From the NCBI RefSeq assembly GCF_024748615.1, contig NZ_CP087168.1:2852001-2916000 (forward strand): a stretch of 64,000 nucleotides of DNA. Reading direction: 5' to 3'. The notes under the pieces are model-generated. The model had not been told where the DNA came from, searched no databases, and saw only the letters and a program-made list of their open reading frames with translations. The stretch is from Pseudomonas sp. B21-048. Lineage in GTDB: Bacteria > Pseudomonadota > Gammaproteobacteria > Pseudomonadales > Pseudomonadaceae. Each line of letters opens with the position of its first letter. Within the stretch, counting starts at the first letter, position 1. Made by a program: the position numbers and the translations under genes. Positions 44,113 to 53,038 of this stretch are shown here, piece after piece.

Positions 44113-44424
44113 TCAGTCCTGGTCTTTCAGCAGTTGCAGAAGGGTTGGCTGATCGGAGTTACTGTCGAAGGCTACGCCTTTCTTCGTCAGCGCGGCCTGG
44201 AGTTCTTCGAGCTTCAGTTTATCGCGCGGATCTGCGGTTGAGGCCTTCGAGGCTGGGCGGTACTCGGGTTTCAGCTTCGCCCTCGGTGGTTTCTCAACTT
44301 CGCCACCACGGTCTTCCGTGACATTGGCATCGATGATGATCAGGCCTTCCTTTTTGGCGATTGCCTTCACGTCATCTTCGTAGCGGTGAAACGGGCCCGG
44401 CAGATACCAGATGTTATCAGTCAT
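44113..44424 (-). CDS. Small hypothetical phage protein
   Basis: 103 aa from MTDNIWYLPGP; GGAG lies 8 bp upstream. Acidic/basic mixed with KLKLEELQAALTKKGVAFDS, resembling a SAP-like or HeH-like helical end found in small capsid-neighbour proteins. Lies between major capsid and adaptor genes. Could be a head decoration protein. Confidence 0.55.
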   Translation of the reverse strand: MTDNIWYLPGPFHRYEDDVKAIAKKEGLIIIDANVTEDRGGEVEKPPRAKLKPEYRPASKASTADPRDKLKLEELQAALTKKGVAFDSNSDQPTLLQLLKDQD

Positions 44425-44477
44425 CACTGTTACTCCGCTGGGCCAGGGCATTATGCCCCGGCGCAGTCATCGAATGG

Positions 44478-45446
44478 TTACTTGGAGGCGTCGCCGATCA
44501 GAGCAACACCAGCGGTGTCCTTGATGCTGGCTGCGGTTTTGTCCCAGTTGGTGCCGGTGGCGAGCGCGGCGCTGGATGGCGACTTGCCGCCGTTCGCGAC
44601 ATCCCAGGTGTAACCCTTGATGCCGAGACCGAAGGTGTAGTCCACCTGGATGGTCGTGGTGATGCGCTCGTTACCGTTGTTGGTCTGCACGTTCGAGATG
44701 ATGTCTCGGTTGTCGTGCACCAGCGCCGCGCCAGCGGCCAGACCCAAGATGATCTCCTTGTTCGGCGTACCGGCTTGAGCGAGAGCCGGCGCATCAGTGA
44801 CGATCGAGGTCTTGCCGAGGATGTCGACAACACGAACGTTGCCGGCCTGGAACAGGTTGTTCGGGTTCGCGAGGCCCTGGCCGACCAGCTTGTGCCAGGT
44901 GGTGCCCTGCATGACCTGAGCTACCAGGTTCTGACTGGCATCGCCGAATTTCGCGTGCGCGCTGTTTAGGCCCGACTGGGTGATACCGGCGGTTGCCGAC
45001 ACATCGTTGACCGCAGCTGCTTGCGCAGTGATGGCCGCCACCAGTGCAGCGATGGCAGTGTTCAACTGATCCTTCAGCAGCACTTCAGCAAACGCGCGGC
45101 TAGCGACTTCAACGCCTTGAGCGGTTGGACGCTGCAGCCATGTCATTTGAGACGGCTCGTAGCGAATCGGACCGAAGCCACCCGCCACTTTCACAGTGGT
45201 GTCTTGCAGTTCGGTCAGGTCGACCGGAGTCACCGCGGCGTTGGCGCCGTAGCGGTTCACGCGACGCTGAGCTGCACCGAGGTTCTGGAAGAACGACTCT
45301 TGCAGGAAGTCACCGGTGAAGCCGTTCGGCGACAGCACAATCGCGCCGTTGCTGGCTGCGTTGAACGCCTCCAGCATTTGATCCAGCGTCTCGAGAGTCG
45401 CCGGCATGATGTAATCGTTGAAAACCTGCATTTGAGACAGGGACAT
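44478..45446 (-). CDS. Major capsid protein
   Basis: 322 aa, HK97-like capsid by position after the scaffold gene and by size. N-terminal MSLSQMQVFNDYIMPATLET and later GTTWHKLVGQGL / AALVHDNRDIIS match a group of Pseudomonas and enterobacterial phage capsids. No protease domain is fused. Confidence 0.8.
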   Translation of the reverse strand: MSLSQMQVFNDYIMPATLETLDQMLEAFNAASNGAIVLSPNGFTGDFLQESFFQNLGAAQRRVNRYGANAAVTPVDLTELQDTTVKVAGGFGPIRYEPSQMTWLQRPTAQGVEVASRAFAEVLLKDQLNTAIAALVAAITAQAAAVNDVSATAGITQSGLNSAHAKFGDASQNLVAQVMQGTTWHKLVGQGLANPNNLFQAGNVRVVDILGKTSIVTDAPALAQAGTPNKEIILGLAAGAALVHDNRDIISNVQTNNGNERITTTIQVDYTFGLGIKGYTWDVANGGKSPSSAALATGTNWDKTAASIKDTAGVALIGDASK

Positions 45447-45457
45447 GGGTCAAATCC

Positions 45458-46165
45458 TTAATTTAGGGGGAGATCAGAGAACCGAGAGGCGATTGCCGCC
45501 GTGCGCTCCGCTTTGGTACCGCCGATGTTTCCTTTTGCGGCCCCGCCGCCACCTCCAGCACCGCCAGCCCCGCCGCCAGATGCCTTACTGCCCGCGATCA
45601 ACGGCGCGAACGCCGTGTCGTTTGCGAATTCTGCTTTCAGCTCATCCAGCGTTGCCGCCGAGAGCTTGCCCTGCTGGTCGAGAACGACCACAACAGGCTT
45701 CCCGTCGCGCTGCTCGACGCTCAGACGGCGTTCGATGTGCGGCAACAGGGCTTTGGCGCTGCCCGGGATTGCCAGGGCAGACGCGATATCAGTAGCGGTA
45801 CGGCCGACAGTCAGATCCCGGATCTGCGCGCTCAGCGTTCCACGCTCCTGCTCCAGCGTGCCGTTCAGCTCAGCTTCGCGGCGGTTGTACTTCTCGGACC
45901 AGGAGCGCTCGAGCTCTTCGACGTTACCGGACTTCCGGGCATTCTCCTCACGCTCCAGGCGCGCCTGATCTTCGGCGTCCTTGCGGGCCTTGTCGGCGGC
46001 CTTCTTCTCATCAAGCAGTTCCTGAACCTTGGATTTCAGGCCAGAGACATCCTCAGGCTGAGGCAGACCTTCAATGCCGAGGACGTACTTGCCGTCCTTC
46101 TCGGTGTAAAGAGCGCGCACGGTGTCATCCACCCCATCCAGAGTGTCCAGCTGATATTTCAAACC
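45458..46165 (-). CDS. Capsid scaffold protein
   Basis: 235 aa from MGLKYQLDTLDGVD; GGAG lies 8 bp upstream. Long charged coiled coil (KSKVQELLDEKKAADKARKD) and a glycine-rich tail (GGGAGGAGGGGG), typical of phage scaffolds. Immediately before the major capsid gene. Confidence 0.75.
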   Translation of the reverse strand, partial: GLKYQLDTLDGVDDTVRALYTEKDGKYVLGIEGLPQPEDVSGLKSKVQELLDEKKAADKARKDAEDQARLEREENARKSGNVEELERSWSEKYNRREAELNGTLEQERGTLSAQIRDLTVGRTATDIASALAIPGSAKALLPHIERRLSVEQRDGKPVVVVLDQQGKLSAATLDELKAEFANDTAFAPLIAGSKASGGGAGGAGGGGGAAKGNIGGTKAERTAAIASRFSDLPLN

Positions 46166-46212
46166 CATTTGCTTGTCTCCCAGAGACGATTTGCAGGCCC
46201 TGCCTGCGGGCA

Positions 46213-46237
46213 TAAAAAAACCCGCCGGAGCGGGTTT
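46213..46237 (-). terminator. Intrinsic terminator
   Basis: Stem AAACCCGC / GCGGGTTT with a 4-base loop and a long T-tract on the minus strand. It follows the small gene at 46255-46518 and lies just before the scaffold gene. Confidence 0.8.
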
Positions 46238-46254
46238 GATGTAGTAAATGTAAT

Positions 46255-46518
46255 TCAGAGGCCTAGGGCGACCTCAAGACGCAGCCCATTTCGACTCCTT
46301 TCAGTCATTTCATTGACCTCCAAAGCGGTAGCCATGGGTGCGTCTGCCGCAGCGATATGCTCACTAATTGCATCGCTATGGCTGAGCGATTTCTCCAGCG
46401 CTCTGTAGAAGTCACCTTCGCCGATGAAGGTCTGGAGTTTGTTGAGATGTTCAGCAGGCGATAATCCAGCCGCACTGGCCTTTGCGGCGGCTTTGAAAAT
46501 AGAACTGATTGTTTGCAA
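46255..46518 (-). CDS. Small hypothetical gene with its own terminator
   Basis: 87 aa, helical, starting MQTISSIFKAAAKASAAG. No family recognised. It separates the minor head and scaffold genes, which are usually adjacent, and a strong terminator follows. Probably a later insertion (moron-like). Confidence 0.55.
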   Translation of the reverse strand: MQTISSIFKAAAKASAAGLSPAEHLNKLQTFIGEGDFYRALEKSLSHSDAISEHIAAADAPMATALEVNEMTERSRNGLRLEVALGL

Positions 46519-46535
46519 GAGCTGTTCCTCTGTGT

Positions 46536-47627
46536 TTAGAGGGACAATCCTGCCCTCTCAAATGCCAAAGGTTCAAGCTTCTTCATCTGCACAAGGGTCA
46601 GAGGTGAAAAGTTGCGATCCAGCTGCAGCTCTGAGAATCGTTCGATGCTCAGACCGCCTTCGCGGAACAACTTGGCGCGGACCGGGCCGATAGCCCTGTC
46701 CTGAAACGCGGCCGGCTGTTGCTTGAGCCAGTCGTAGTAACTGAGGTCCGCCCTCACCTGCTGAGGACCACCGTCGCCGATGGATGCTCGCGTGGCGTCC
46801 TTCGCGAACAGAGCGCTGAAACGGGTGACCGCCACCACCGTCGAACGACAGTTGATGTGGATCGGCGGCCGGGGCCCCTCGGTCAACTTGAAGCGCTGCT
46901 TGTCGAGCGACCGGCACTGACTGGTCGTCTTCGTATCCAGGGTGCTGACCCACTCCACCGCCTGCACGACGTCGGAGTTCTCTTTCAGCGTCTCCATACG
47001 TGCTTGGGTGGCGACATGCTGCACTGCTGTCCGTACCACGGCGCCGGCGTTGCGATTGGTCGTGGCCAGGATGCCGTCGTTGTACTGGAGCGCCTTTGTC
47101 CCGCGAATGTTCTTGATGATCTGGAAGTTCGTCTGGCCTTCGAAGAAGCCCTGCCGGATCGCGCCTGTGAGGCGTTGTCGCTCGGTGGCGGTGAAGCCAT
47201 CGATGAACGTCTTGAGCAGCTTGCCGCCGTCAGCACCTCGCACGCTGAGTGGGTTGCCGAGGATTGCCGTCCTGATTGCAGCAGCACCTGGTACCGCCGC
47301 ATCAAACGAGACGCCAACCGGTGCCGCCCGGGTCAGGCTGGTCGCCTCGAACTCAGCCTCGTAGTTCGCAATGTCAATTAGATCGAGGTTCAGCTTGTCG
47401 CTGTAGCGGTTGAAGATGCCCAGAAGCAGGCTATCGACCTCACTCAGCAGCCGCTCCAGCCGGACGATGGTGTAGTCCGTCAGGTCCGCCCGGGTCAGTC
47501 GCTCACGGATCGAACGATCGATCTCCTTGAGGAAAGGTCCGAACTTCGCGACCTCCCCCGACTTCAGTTGCTCGAGGAAAACGGCGTGCCGAATCGTGGC
47601 ATCAAGGATCGCTTGGTTTGCCGCCAT
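46536..47627 (-). CDS. Minor head protein (Mu gpF / SPP1 gp7-like)
   Basis: 363 aa. The C-terminal part has EWVSTLDTKTTSQCRSLDKQRF and PPIHINCRSTVVAV, the cysteine-containing Mu-F signature. It overlaps the portal gene end by 26 bp. Takes part in capsid morphogenesis at the portal vertex; some relatives are also toxins, but no such domain is seen here. Confidence 0.85.
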   Translation of the reverse strand: MAANQAILDATIRHAVFLEQLKSGEVAKFGPFLKEIDRSIRERLTRADLTDYTIVRLERLLSEVDSLLLGIFNRYSDKLNLDLIDIANYEAEFEATSLTRAAPVGVSFDAAVPGAAAIRTAILGNPLSVRGADGGKLLKTFIDGFTATERQRLTGAIRQGFFEGQTNFQIIKNIRGTKALQYNDGILATTNRNAGAVVRTAVQHVATQARMETLKENSDVVQAVEWVSTLDTKTTSQCRSLDKQRFKLTEGPRPPIHINCRSTVVAVTRFSALFAKDATRASIGDGGPQQVRADLSYYDWLKQQPAAFQDRAIGPVRAKLFREGGLSIERFSELQLDRNFSPLTLVQMKKLEPLAFERAGLSL

Positions 47628-49062
47628 TCGGGATTACCTCGTCGTCATCCAGATCAATCACCGGATTCTCTGTTTCCAGTTCGTCGCGGATCTGGTCGTC
47701 GGTCTTCTCGGGATCGATCACCCCGCGATCACGCAGGTACTGCCAGAAGTCGCCCGCCGGCAACTTGCCGCCCTGCACTGCGTTGAACAGTGCCGAAAGG
47801 ATCGTCGCGTCCAGGGTGATCTGGCTGAAGTCCTGATTGAGTTTGTAGAGGGTTTCGCCGGGGGCGTTTACGAACTCAGCCATCCAGACCAGGCACTGGC
47901 TGTAGGCCTCGCTGACGTTGCTCACCACCAGCGAAAGGACGCTGTGTTCGGCGGCGCTGTCGTTGTCGGCCTGGGTTGCGGTCTTCACCGCGCTGCCTCG
48001 TTCGATCAGTCGGGCGCCGAGTGACACCATGTCCTCTTTCTTGCCGTCCATTGCCTCTTTGGCCACGGTATTGGGCTGAGCTTGCCAGACGCCGCACGTG
48101 CCGCTGACCGGAAGCAACCAAGGCGCACGGGAGCCGAGGAAGATGCCGCCCTTCTCCATGTGATCGCGCCACTGCTCATCAAGGCCGGCCATCCATGGCT
48201 GAGGCTGACCCACCAGGTAGGCCGCCTCTTCGTAGTCAGCACTGTTGCGGTAATGGCCGATGTTGACTTCAGCCATGTCGTAAAGCGGCGAATCGTCGAT
48301 GCTGGTGTCGTTGTTCTCGCTGCCCAGAAACTGAAACGGGATCACTCGCCAAGGCTGACCGAGGCCATTCAGTGGAGTGAAGGGTGCGATGGTCATTGCC
48401 GTTTCGCTGGAGCCCTCTTCCCACACTTCCTGCGTGTAGACGCCGGCGGCATCCAGGCGCAGCACCCGGTATTGAACAACCTGCTCGCTACCAAAGCCGT
48501 CATCGGTGTCGACATCGACCGTCTCGCGCAGCACGACCAGGCACAGCAGATGCTGGCCGCCGACTTGGCGCGTCTTCCAATTGATGATCGCCTCGGCCGG
48601 GTAGCTGGCGATGTTCGCCCGGGCTCGACCTGCTTGTTCGTCTGCCTTGCTCACCGAGCCGGCCACCACAGCCGCGTAATCCACCAGTAACCCGTGGCGG
48701 CCGACTTCGAGCAGATGCCCGATGACCGATTGCGACTGTTGGTAGACGCTTACGCCTTGCCCGTCGATGTCCTTCGACACGTAGTCGAGTGCGCCGGGGA
48801 CGGTCAGCGTTGGCCAGGTGCGGAACACTGCACCCACTAGACTGTGTTTTGTCCGGCCCGTTGCGTTGTAGAACACGGCGCGTTTCTTGTACGCATCGTA
48901 GCGATCCTTGTTGTCCTTGCTGGTGTCCGAAGCATTCGGTCGAGGCAGGTACTGATCACCGGCAGCCTTAATGGTTTCCGAACCCTTGCAGACGTCGCGC
49001 ACCAAGCGCCACCGGTACTGCGCCGCCTTGTACTCGGGACGGGTAAAAGTGACGTCCGTCAT
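47602..49062 (-). CDS. Portal protein (DUF4055)
   Basis: 486 aa. Recognised by YDAYKKRAVFYNATGRTKHSLVGAVF near the start and by the DUF4055-like run YPAEAIINWKTRQVGGQHLL. Forms the dodecameric gate for DNA packaging. Its start overlaps the terminase stop (ATGA). Confidence 0.85.
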   Translation of the reverse strand: MTDVTFTRPEYKAAQYRWRLVRDVCKGSETIKAAGDQYLPRPNASDTSKDNKDRYDAYKKRAVFYNATGRTKHSLVGAVFRTWPTLTVPGALDYVSKDIDGQGVSVYQQSQSVIGHLLEVGRHGLLVDYAAVVAGSVSKADEQAGRARANIASYPAEAIINWKTRQVGGQHLLCLVVLRETVDVDTDDGFGSEQVVQYRVLRLDAAGVYTQEVWEEGSSETAMTIAPFTPLNGLGQPWRVIPFQFLGSENNDTSIDDSPLYDMAEVNIGHYRNSADYEEAAYLVGQPQPWMAGLDEQWRDHMEKGGIFLGSRAPWLLPVSGTCGVWQAQPNTVAKEAMDGKKEDMVSLGARLIERGSAVKTATQADNDSAAEHSVLSLVVSNVSEAYSQCLVWMAEFVNAPGETLYKLNQDFSQITLDATILSALFNAVQGGKLPAGDFWQYLRDRGVIDPEKTDDQIRDELETENPVIDLDDDEVIPNGGKPSDP

Positions 49063-50360
49063 CGGGCGACTCCCATTTTCATTGTGGTGACCGGTTTAAC
49101 GATCGGGTACTCGCGATGAATGAAGTAACCGCCGCCATCGTTGGCGTGGTCGTTGCCCTGGCTCTTGTCCGGCTCGCCGTTGGGCGCCCAGATTTGCTGC
49201 TCAAGGCCGTCGGCGTAAGTCGGGCATGTGAATGGGTTGACCAGGTAACGCCGCTCACCCTGCGCGTTGCAGAACATGGCGTTCATGGCGTTGATCCGAT
49301 CCTTGACTGGCGGGTTGGCCGCCGGCGCGATGACTGTGAAGCCCGCCTGCTTGAGCATGGCGATATCGGTGACGCTGGCGTTGACAGACTTGCGCGAATC
49401 ACCAGAGGCGTCCGGGTAGATTCGGATCTCGCAGGTCTTCTTGTAGTCGTTGCCGGTGTGCTCCCAGTAGCGCTCCTTGATGCGACGGATCATGTCCGGC
49501 GTGTCGTAGCCATCCATCAACTCATCGACTGCGCGGGGCAGACCTTGGTCGCGTTTGACATGAGTGATCGCCGCCATCTTGCCGACGTTGAAGTCCATGC
49601 CGATGAACAGCGGCTCACCCGTCTGCACAGTGTCGAAACACTGATTCAGCTTGCGGTCGTACGTGTGGTAGATCGAGCCGGACGTCAGGTTGACGAACTG
49701 GCCGTTCAGGTAAGCGAGGATCAGCTGCGGCGGATACGACTCCATCAACGATTCGATGTAGTCGCTTGGCAGGTTCAGTTCGTTGTCGAACGTGCTCGCC
49801 TGCACCAGGCCGTACATCTCATTCAGCTTCGGCTTATCGCGGAGCTGCTTCACGAACTGCAAGAAGACGAACTTGAAGCCTTCCGGCGTCGTGGTTACGT
49901 CCACACCGTTCTTCAACCCCGGCAGGTTGTAACGCATCCGGGCAATGATCTTGCGCCAGGCTTGCTGAGCCTTGATCGACGTCAACACGTCCAGCTCATC
50001 CACCAGAGCATGGCCAATCTTGAAACCGACAATCGTCTGCGGCTTCTCCATCGACCGGCAAATCACAGTGCCGCGATACTGCCGGCCGCTGTAGATGTGA
50101 ACCTCATGGTTCGCCTGGTTGATCTTGGTCTTCAGTCCCCAGTCGTAGGCCACCTCTTCCACCGTCGGATAGAAGATGTCCCGGATCTGCGGGTAAGTCG
50201 GTGCGAAGTAACCAGCGTTTACACCTGGCCACTCCATGAAGTGCTTGCACAGCGCCGAACATCCGACCCAGGTCTTCCCTGAGCCGAAGCCAGCAACGAA
50301 TGCGCGGAATTTGTTGGGGAGAGTGAGGAACTGAGCCTGCGGAACGTTAAGGCTCGGCAT
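49059..50360 (-). CDS. Terminase large subunit
   Basis: 433 aa from MPSLNVPQAQF. Walker A GFGSGKT at 24-30, Walker B-like HALVDELDVL, and C-terminal nuclease acidic residues GMDFNVGKMAAI and YPDASG. Powers DNA packaging and cuts concatemers. Overlaps the small-subunit gene by 14 bp. Confidence 0.92.
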   Translation of the reverse strand: MPSLNVPQAQFLTLPNKFRAFVAGFGSGKTWVGCSALCKHFMEWPGVNAGYFAPTYPQIRDIFYPTVEEVAYDWGLKTKINQANHEVHIYSGRQYRGTVICRSMEKPQTIVGFKIGHALVDELDVLTSIKAQQAWRKIIARMRYNLPGLKNGVDVTTTPEGFKFVFLQFVKQLRDKPKLNEMYGLVQASTFDNELNLPSDYIESLMESYPPQLILAYLNGQFVNLTSGSIYHTYDRKLNQCFDTVQTGEPLFIGMDFNVGKMAAITHVKRDQGLPRAVDELMDGYDTPDMIRRIKERYWEHTGNDYKKTCEIRIYPDASGDSRKSVNASVTDIAMLKQAGFTVIAPAANPPVKDRINAMNAMFCNAQGERRYLVNPFTCPTYADGLEQQIWAPNGEPDKSQGNDHANDGGGYFIHREYPIVKPVTTMKMGVAR

Positions 50361-50808
50361 TCGGCTTCCTCGCATCCACTACGTCGACCTGTATGCGGGT
50401 CGGGATTGCCGGCTCGTCGCCAGGTTCGTCCTTCCGGTGCCGGTTGACGTACATGTCGCCGGTTTCTTTCGCGGCCTGCTCCAAGATCTGCATGGCCAGG
50501 CCGATGTTCTTCATCGTCTCGGCCTTCTCCACGAATCGGTTCATGGCGCGGAGTCGGAAGGCGCGGTTGGCGATCGGAATCTCTGCCGTCTCTTCGCGGA
50601 AGCGCTTGCGGGTGTCTTCGAACATCGTCACCCAGCGCTTCGCCAGGCACTTCCCTGAGGTCTTTGTGGGATCGTGTGTTTCAACCTGCTGACGCGTGAT
50701 CGATACCCCATATTCTTTCTGGACAGCCTCAACAACCTGTGACGGCGTGTCGAAGCACGCCAGGGCCTGAACGATAAAGGCCTTCACGTCATTTTGAAGG
50801 GCCGCCAT
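50347..50808 (-). CDS. Terminase small subunit (DUF2280)
   Basis: 153 aa. N-terminal helix-turn-helix (TPSQVVEAVQKEYGVSITRQQVE) recognises packaging sites; the pattern matches DUF2280 small terminases. Packaging type (cos or pac) is not evident. Confidence 0.8.
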   Translation of the reverse strand: MAALQNDVKAFIVQALACFDTPSQVVEAVQKEYGVSITRQQVETHDPTKTSGKCLAKRWVTMFEDTRKRFREETAEIPIANRAFRLRAMNRFVEKAETMKNIGLAMQILEQAAKETGDMYVNRHRKDEPGDEPAIPTRIQVDVVDARKPNAEP

Positions 50809-50839
50809 AAATTCTCATCCGTCCAATGCCTGTCCAGAA

Positions 50840-51463
50840 TCAGGCCGACTTGAGCAGACAGGTTCCGCAGGCCCTCGATATGTTCATTTTCCCTACCTCA
50901 GCAGGTTTGTTTGCAGCATCCACCAGCTCTTGCACATCAGGGCTCGCCCCATAGCGGCGAACCACACCGACGAACTCTTCGACGTCGTGGCCGCGCATCT
51001 CAAGCTTGGGCAATCCTTCCTGTGTGAACTTGGGAGCGCCGTACTGATCTTTGGCCTGAGCGATGTGGTACAGCTCATGCTCTACCAGCGCGCAGAAGTC
51101 TGCATCGGTGCACTGTGAGCAGTAATCAGCTGCCAGCGTGATGATGTAGGCCGGCACATCGCCGAACCAATCCATCATCTGCTGCTCCATCCGAGCCTTC
51201 TGCCAGCCACCTGCACGGAACGCCACTTGCTCGGCCTGACCTACGACCGTGCGACCCTTCTTGCTGAATGCGGCCGATGCCCACATCACTCGGATGTCAG
51301 CGTCGATCAGATGGGCATGGTCTTCGTTGTGAATGCTGCCGGTGTCGGCGAGGATCTCGGTACTCAGCCACTCCCACACCTCAGGGGCTGGAGTGAGGCG
51401 AATACCGAAGTCGGAGAGGTTGGACAGTTCAAGCAGCGACTCAGGCGGCATTGGTCTATCCAT
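50840..51463 (-). CDS. Phage zinc metallopeptidase-like protein
   Basis: 207 aa. Zinc motif EHELYHIAQ (His129, Glu130, His133). A cysteine pair CSQC comes shortly before it. The same pattern is known in putative phage metallopeptidases encoded next to terminase. Role unknown; anti-host or capsid maturation activity are guesses. Starts 74 bp from a divergent small gene. Confidence 0.75.
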   Translation of the reverse strand: MDRPMPPESLLELSNLSDFGIRLTPAPEVWEWLSTEILADTGSIHNEDHAHLIDADIRVMWASAAFSKKGRTVVGQAEQVAFRAGGWQKARMEQQMMDWFGDVPAYIITLAADYCSQCTDADFCALVEHELYHIAQAKDQYGAPKFTQEGLPKLEMRGHDVEEFVGVVRRYGASPDVQELVDAANKPAEVGKMNISRACGTCLLKSA

Positions 51464-51537
51464 GAATCACCTGGCTCTTGAAATAATGGTTCGCTTCCGG
51501 TATTGGTAAGGTTCATCTCATAAGCAAGGAAAGCTAT

Positions 51538-51738
51538 ATGTCCGCAACAATCCACGCAGCAATGAACAACTCCGCCAATCCCGGCTTTGGTGCGAATGAT
51601 AAACGAGCATTCGCTGTTGCAGCCGCTCTTGAAACCATCAACGCATATGTTGCGTCAAACTCCGGGGTTAACCTTGAGTCGGAGATGAGAAGCCTTTCAA
51701 TTTACGCCGACAAAATTCAGGAAGCACTGAAAGTTTAA
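51538..51738 (+). CDS. Opposite-strand 66-aa protein
   Basis: 66 aa with AAGGAAAG upstream of the ATG. Begins MSATIHAAMNNSANPGFG, helical, soluble. Reads against the late operon between the metallopeptidase gene and a small gene block. Not recognised. Followed by an 8-bp hairpin. Likely a lysogen-expressed insertion. Confidence 0.55.
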   Translation: MSATIHAAMNNSANPGFGANDKRAFAVAAALETINAYVASNSGVNLESEMRSLSIYADKIQEALKV

Positions 51739-51748
51739 ATTCCCCCCC

Positions 51749-51770
51749 GTGCCGCACTCTCCTGCGGCAC
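51749..51770. terminator. Hairpin between convergent genes
   Basis: Perfect stem GTGCCGCA / TGCGGCAC with a 6-base loop, lying between the rightward 66-aa gene and the leftward small gene. No strong T-tract on either strand, so it is a weak terminator candidate. Confidence 0.5.
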
Positions 51771-51772
51771 AC

Positions 51773-52027
51773 CTACCTTTCCGCGTCCTCCAGAATAATT
51801 TCGATCAGCTTTTGCTCACCCAAGCGAAACAGAGCAAGCGACTGCATGTCATCGGCCTTCGGACCAAACCCGAACACGTCAATGCGACCGCTCTCTGTGC
51901 GCATGCCGATCACACCGACCGAGCAGGTTCCCCGCTCACCCGACTCAAGGTCATCGGCGATCTTGCGCAGCGTGCTGACGGCGTCTCGCCAGCCTTCACG
52001 CTTGAACTCAACGATCTTCATGCTCAT
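51773..52027 (-). CDS. Small hypothetical phage protein
   Basis: 84 aa from MSMKIVEFKREGWRD; the ATG overlaps the upstream stop (ATGA). Has STLRKIADDLESGERGTCSVG, a helix-turn layout often seen in small phage proteins near the holin. Not recognised. Confidence 0.6.
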   Translation of the reverse strand: MSMKIVEFKREGWRDAVSTLRKIADDLESGERGTCSVGVIGMRTESGRIDVFGFGPKADDMQSLALFRLGEQKLIEIILEDAER

Positions 52028-52212
52028 GCCGTCACTCGCTCCGTCCACTCTTCAATGATTCGACGCAGTACAGGCTCGGTCAGGATGCTTGAGGACTTGT
52101 CGCCCACTATCACTTCCCGCACCAACGCATGAGGCACTACATGGACACCGTCATCAGCCACGATCACTAGGTGAGGCCTTTGGTCGGCCAGGTCGTGTAT
52201 CTCTGCAGCCAT
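52024..52212 (-). CDS. Small hypothetical phage protein
   Basis: 62 aa, acidic, with VPHALVREVIVGDKSSSIL. Coupled by a 4-bp overlap to the next gene. Not recognised. Confidence 0.55.
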   Translation of the reverse strand: MAAEIHDLADQRPHLVIVADDGVHVVPHALVREVIVGDKSSSILTEPVLRRIIEEWTERVTA

Positions 52213-52401
52213 TCAGCTCACCATGATGTTGGTCTGCACCTGGGCGTGCCCGTGCAAGAGAGATACGACCAAGCCCTGAGGCAGGCCGGCAACCTTGGCG
52301 GCACCTACCGCCTTGGCAATGGCTCTATCCAGATCGGCTACGGCCTTATTGATGTCTGGGCTCATTGGTAGAGCCTGGCGCAAGCGGGTGACGTTGCTCA
52401 T
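52213..52401 (-). CDS. Small hypothetical phage protein
   Basis: 62 aa from MSNVTRLRQALPMS, with GAGAGG upstream supporting this start. Helical, no motif. It abuts the next small gene. The palindromic sites at 52414-52453 lie just before it, so it may head its own transcript. Confidence 0.55.
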   Translation of the reverse strand: MSNVTRLRQALPMSPDINKAVADLDRAIAKAVGAAKVAGLPQGLVVSLLHGHAQVQTNIMVS

Positions 52402-52413
52402 GCACCTCTCCAA

Positions 52414-52453
52414 TGTCGCGACACAATTTGCTGATTCGCGAAACGTGTCGCGA
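52414..52453. promoter_or_regulatory. Paired GTGTCGCGA sites, possible operator
   Basis: Palindrome TGTCGCGACA at 52414-52423 and AAACGTGTCGCGA at 52441-52453, between the holin gene and the small-gene block. The 13-base word AAACGTGTCGCGA recurs at 59259-59271 inside rha, where it forms an inverted pair. A phage regulator site is inferred. Confidence 0.5.
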
Positions 52454-52454
52454 T

Positions 52455-52787
52455 TTACTCTGGCTTGCGGCTGGGCAGCTTGAAGTCAGTCACCCGATCA
52501 GCAATTGCGCGGATCTTCTCAACGCCCAGGAAGCCAACCCAGCCACCGGCAAAGGTCGCCATGCTCTGCGGGAGGCCGAAGAAGTCCAGACCACTGATGA
52601 TGGTGAGGGTCAGACCACCGCAGATCGCGCCTTCCACAATCATCTGGCGCCGTGTTCCGCCGCCGTAGGTGATTCGCAGGACAGCCATTGCGCAAGACAA
52701 TGCAGCCGCATATAGGACTGGTGAATGCTGGCTCAACCACGCAAGCGCAATCGCCCAGGTGTCTGGTTTGTCTGGCATGTTTGGCAT
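52455..52787 (-). CDS. Phage holin
   Basis: 110 aa with about three hydrophobic segments (SPVLYAAALSCAMAVL, EGAICGGLTLTIISGL, AGGWVGFLGVEKI) and a charged tail, as in lambda-family LydA-like holins. Forms membrane holes so that the endolysin can reach the wall. It lies 23 kb from the endolysin gene, at the start of the late operon, an arrangement known in several Pseudomonas phages. Confidence 0.8.
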   Translation of the reverse strand: MPNMPDKPDTWAIALAWLSQHSPVLYAAALSCAMAVLRITYGGGTRRQMIVEGAICGGLTLTIISGLDFFGLPQSMATFAGGWVGFLGVEKIRAIADRVTDFKLPSRKPE

Positions 52788-52903
52788 CTCGGTTCCTCCC
52801 CGTCAGGGAGTGGTGGTCGGTTGGCAGGTAATCACCTGCGAACTTGAATCGGCTCCAGCAGTACGCCCAGCTCGAAGCGATGGGGTGCGAGAAGCCGAAA
52901 ACG

Positions 52904-52930
52904 AAAAAGCCCCAGCGGATGCCGAGGCTT
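52904..52930 (-). terminator. Imperfect terminator after the RelA/SpoT-domain gene
   Basis: Hairpin with arms AGCCCCAGC / GCCGAGGCT, two mismatched pairs, and a five-T run on the minus strand. It would end the transcript of the gene at 53039-54046 before the holin. Confidence 0.55.
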
Positions 52931-53038
52931 GGATCGCGAAAGATCTAACATTCTTGCGCAGCGATTAATTCAACGTGCGTAATAATGACATGATGGGGAA
53001 GAATCGATTAGCCGGTCAGCTAAAGTGAGAATTTGGGT

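Noticed and set aside
49116-50282. 388-codon open frame opposite the terminase gene
   Set aside because: Antisense shadow of a conserved terminase; no recognisable protein features.
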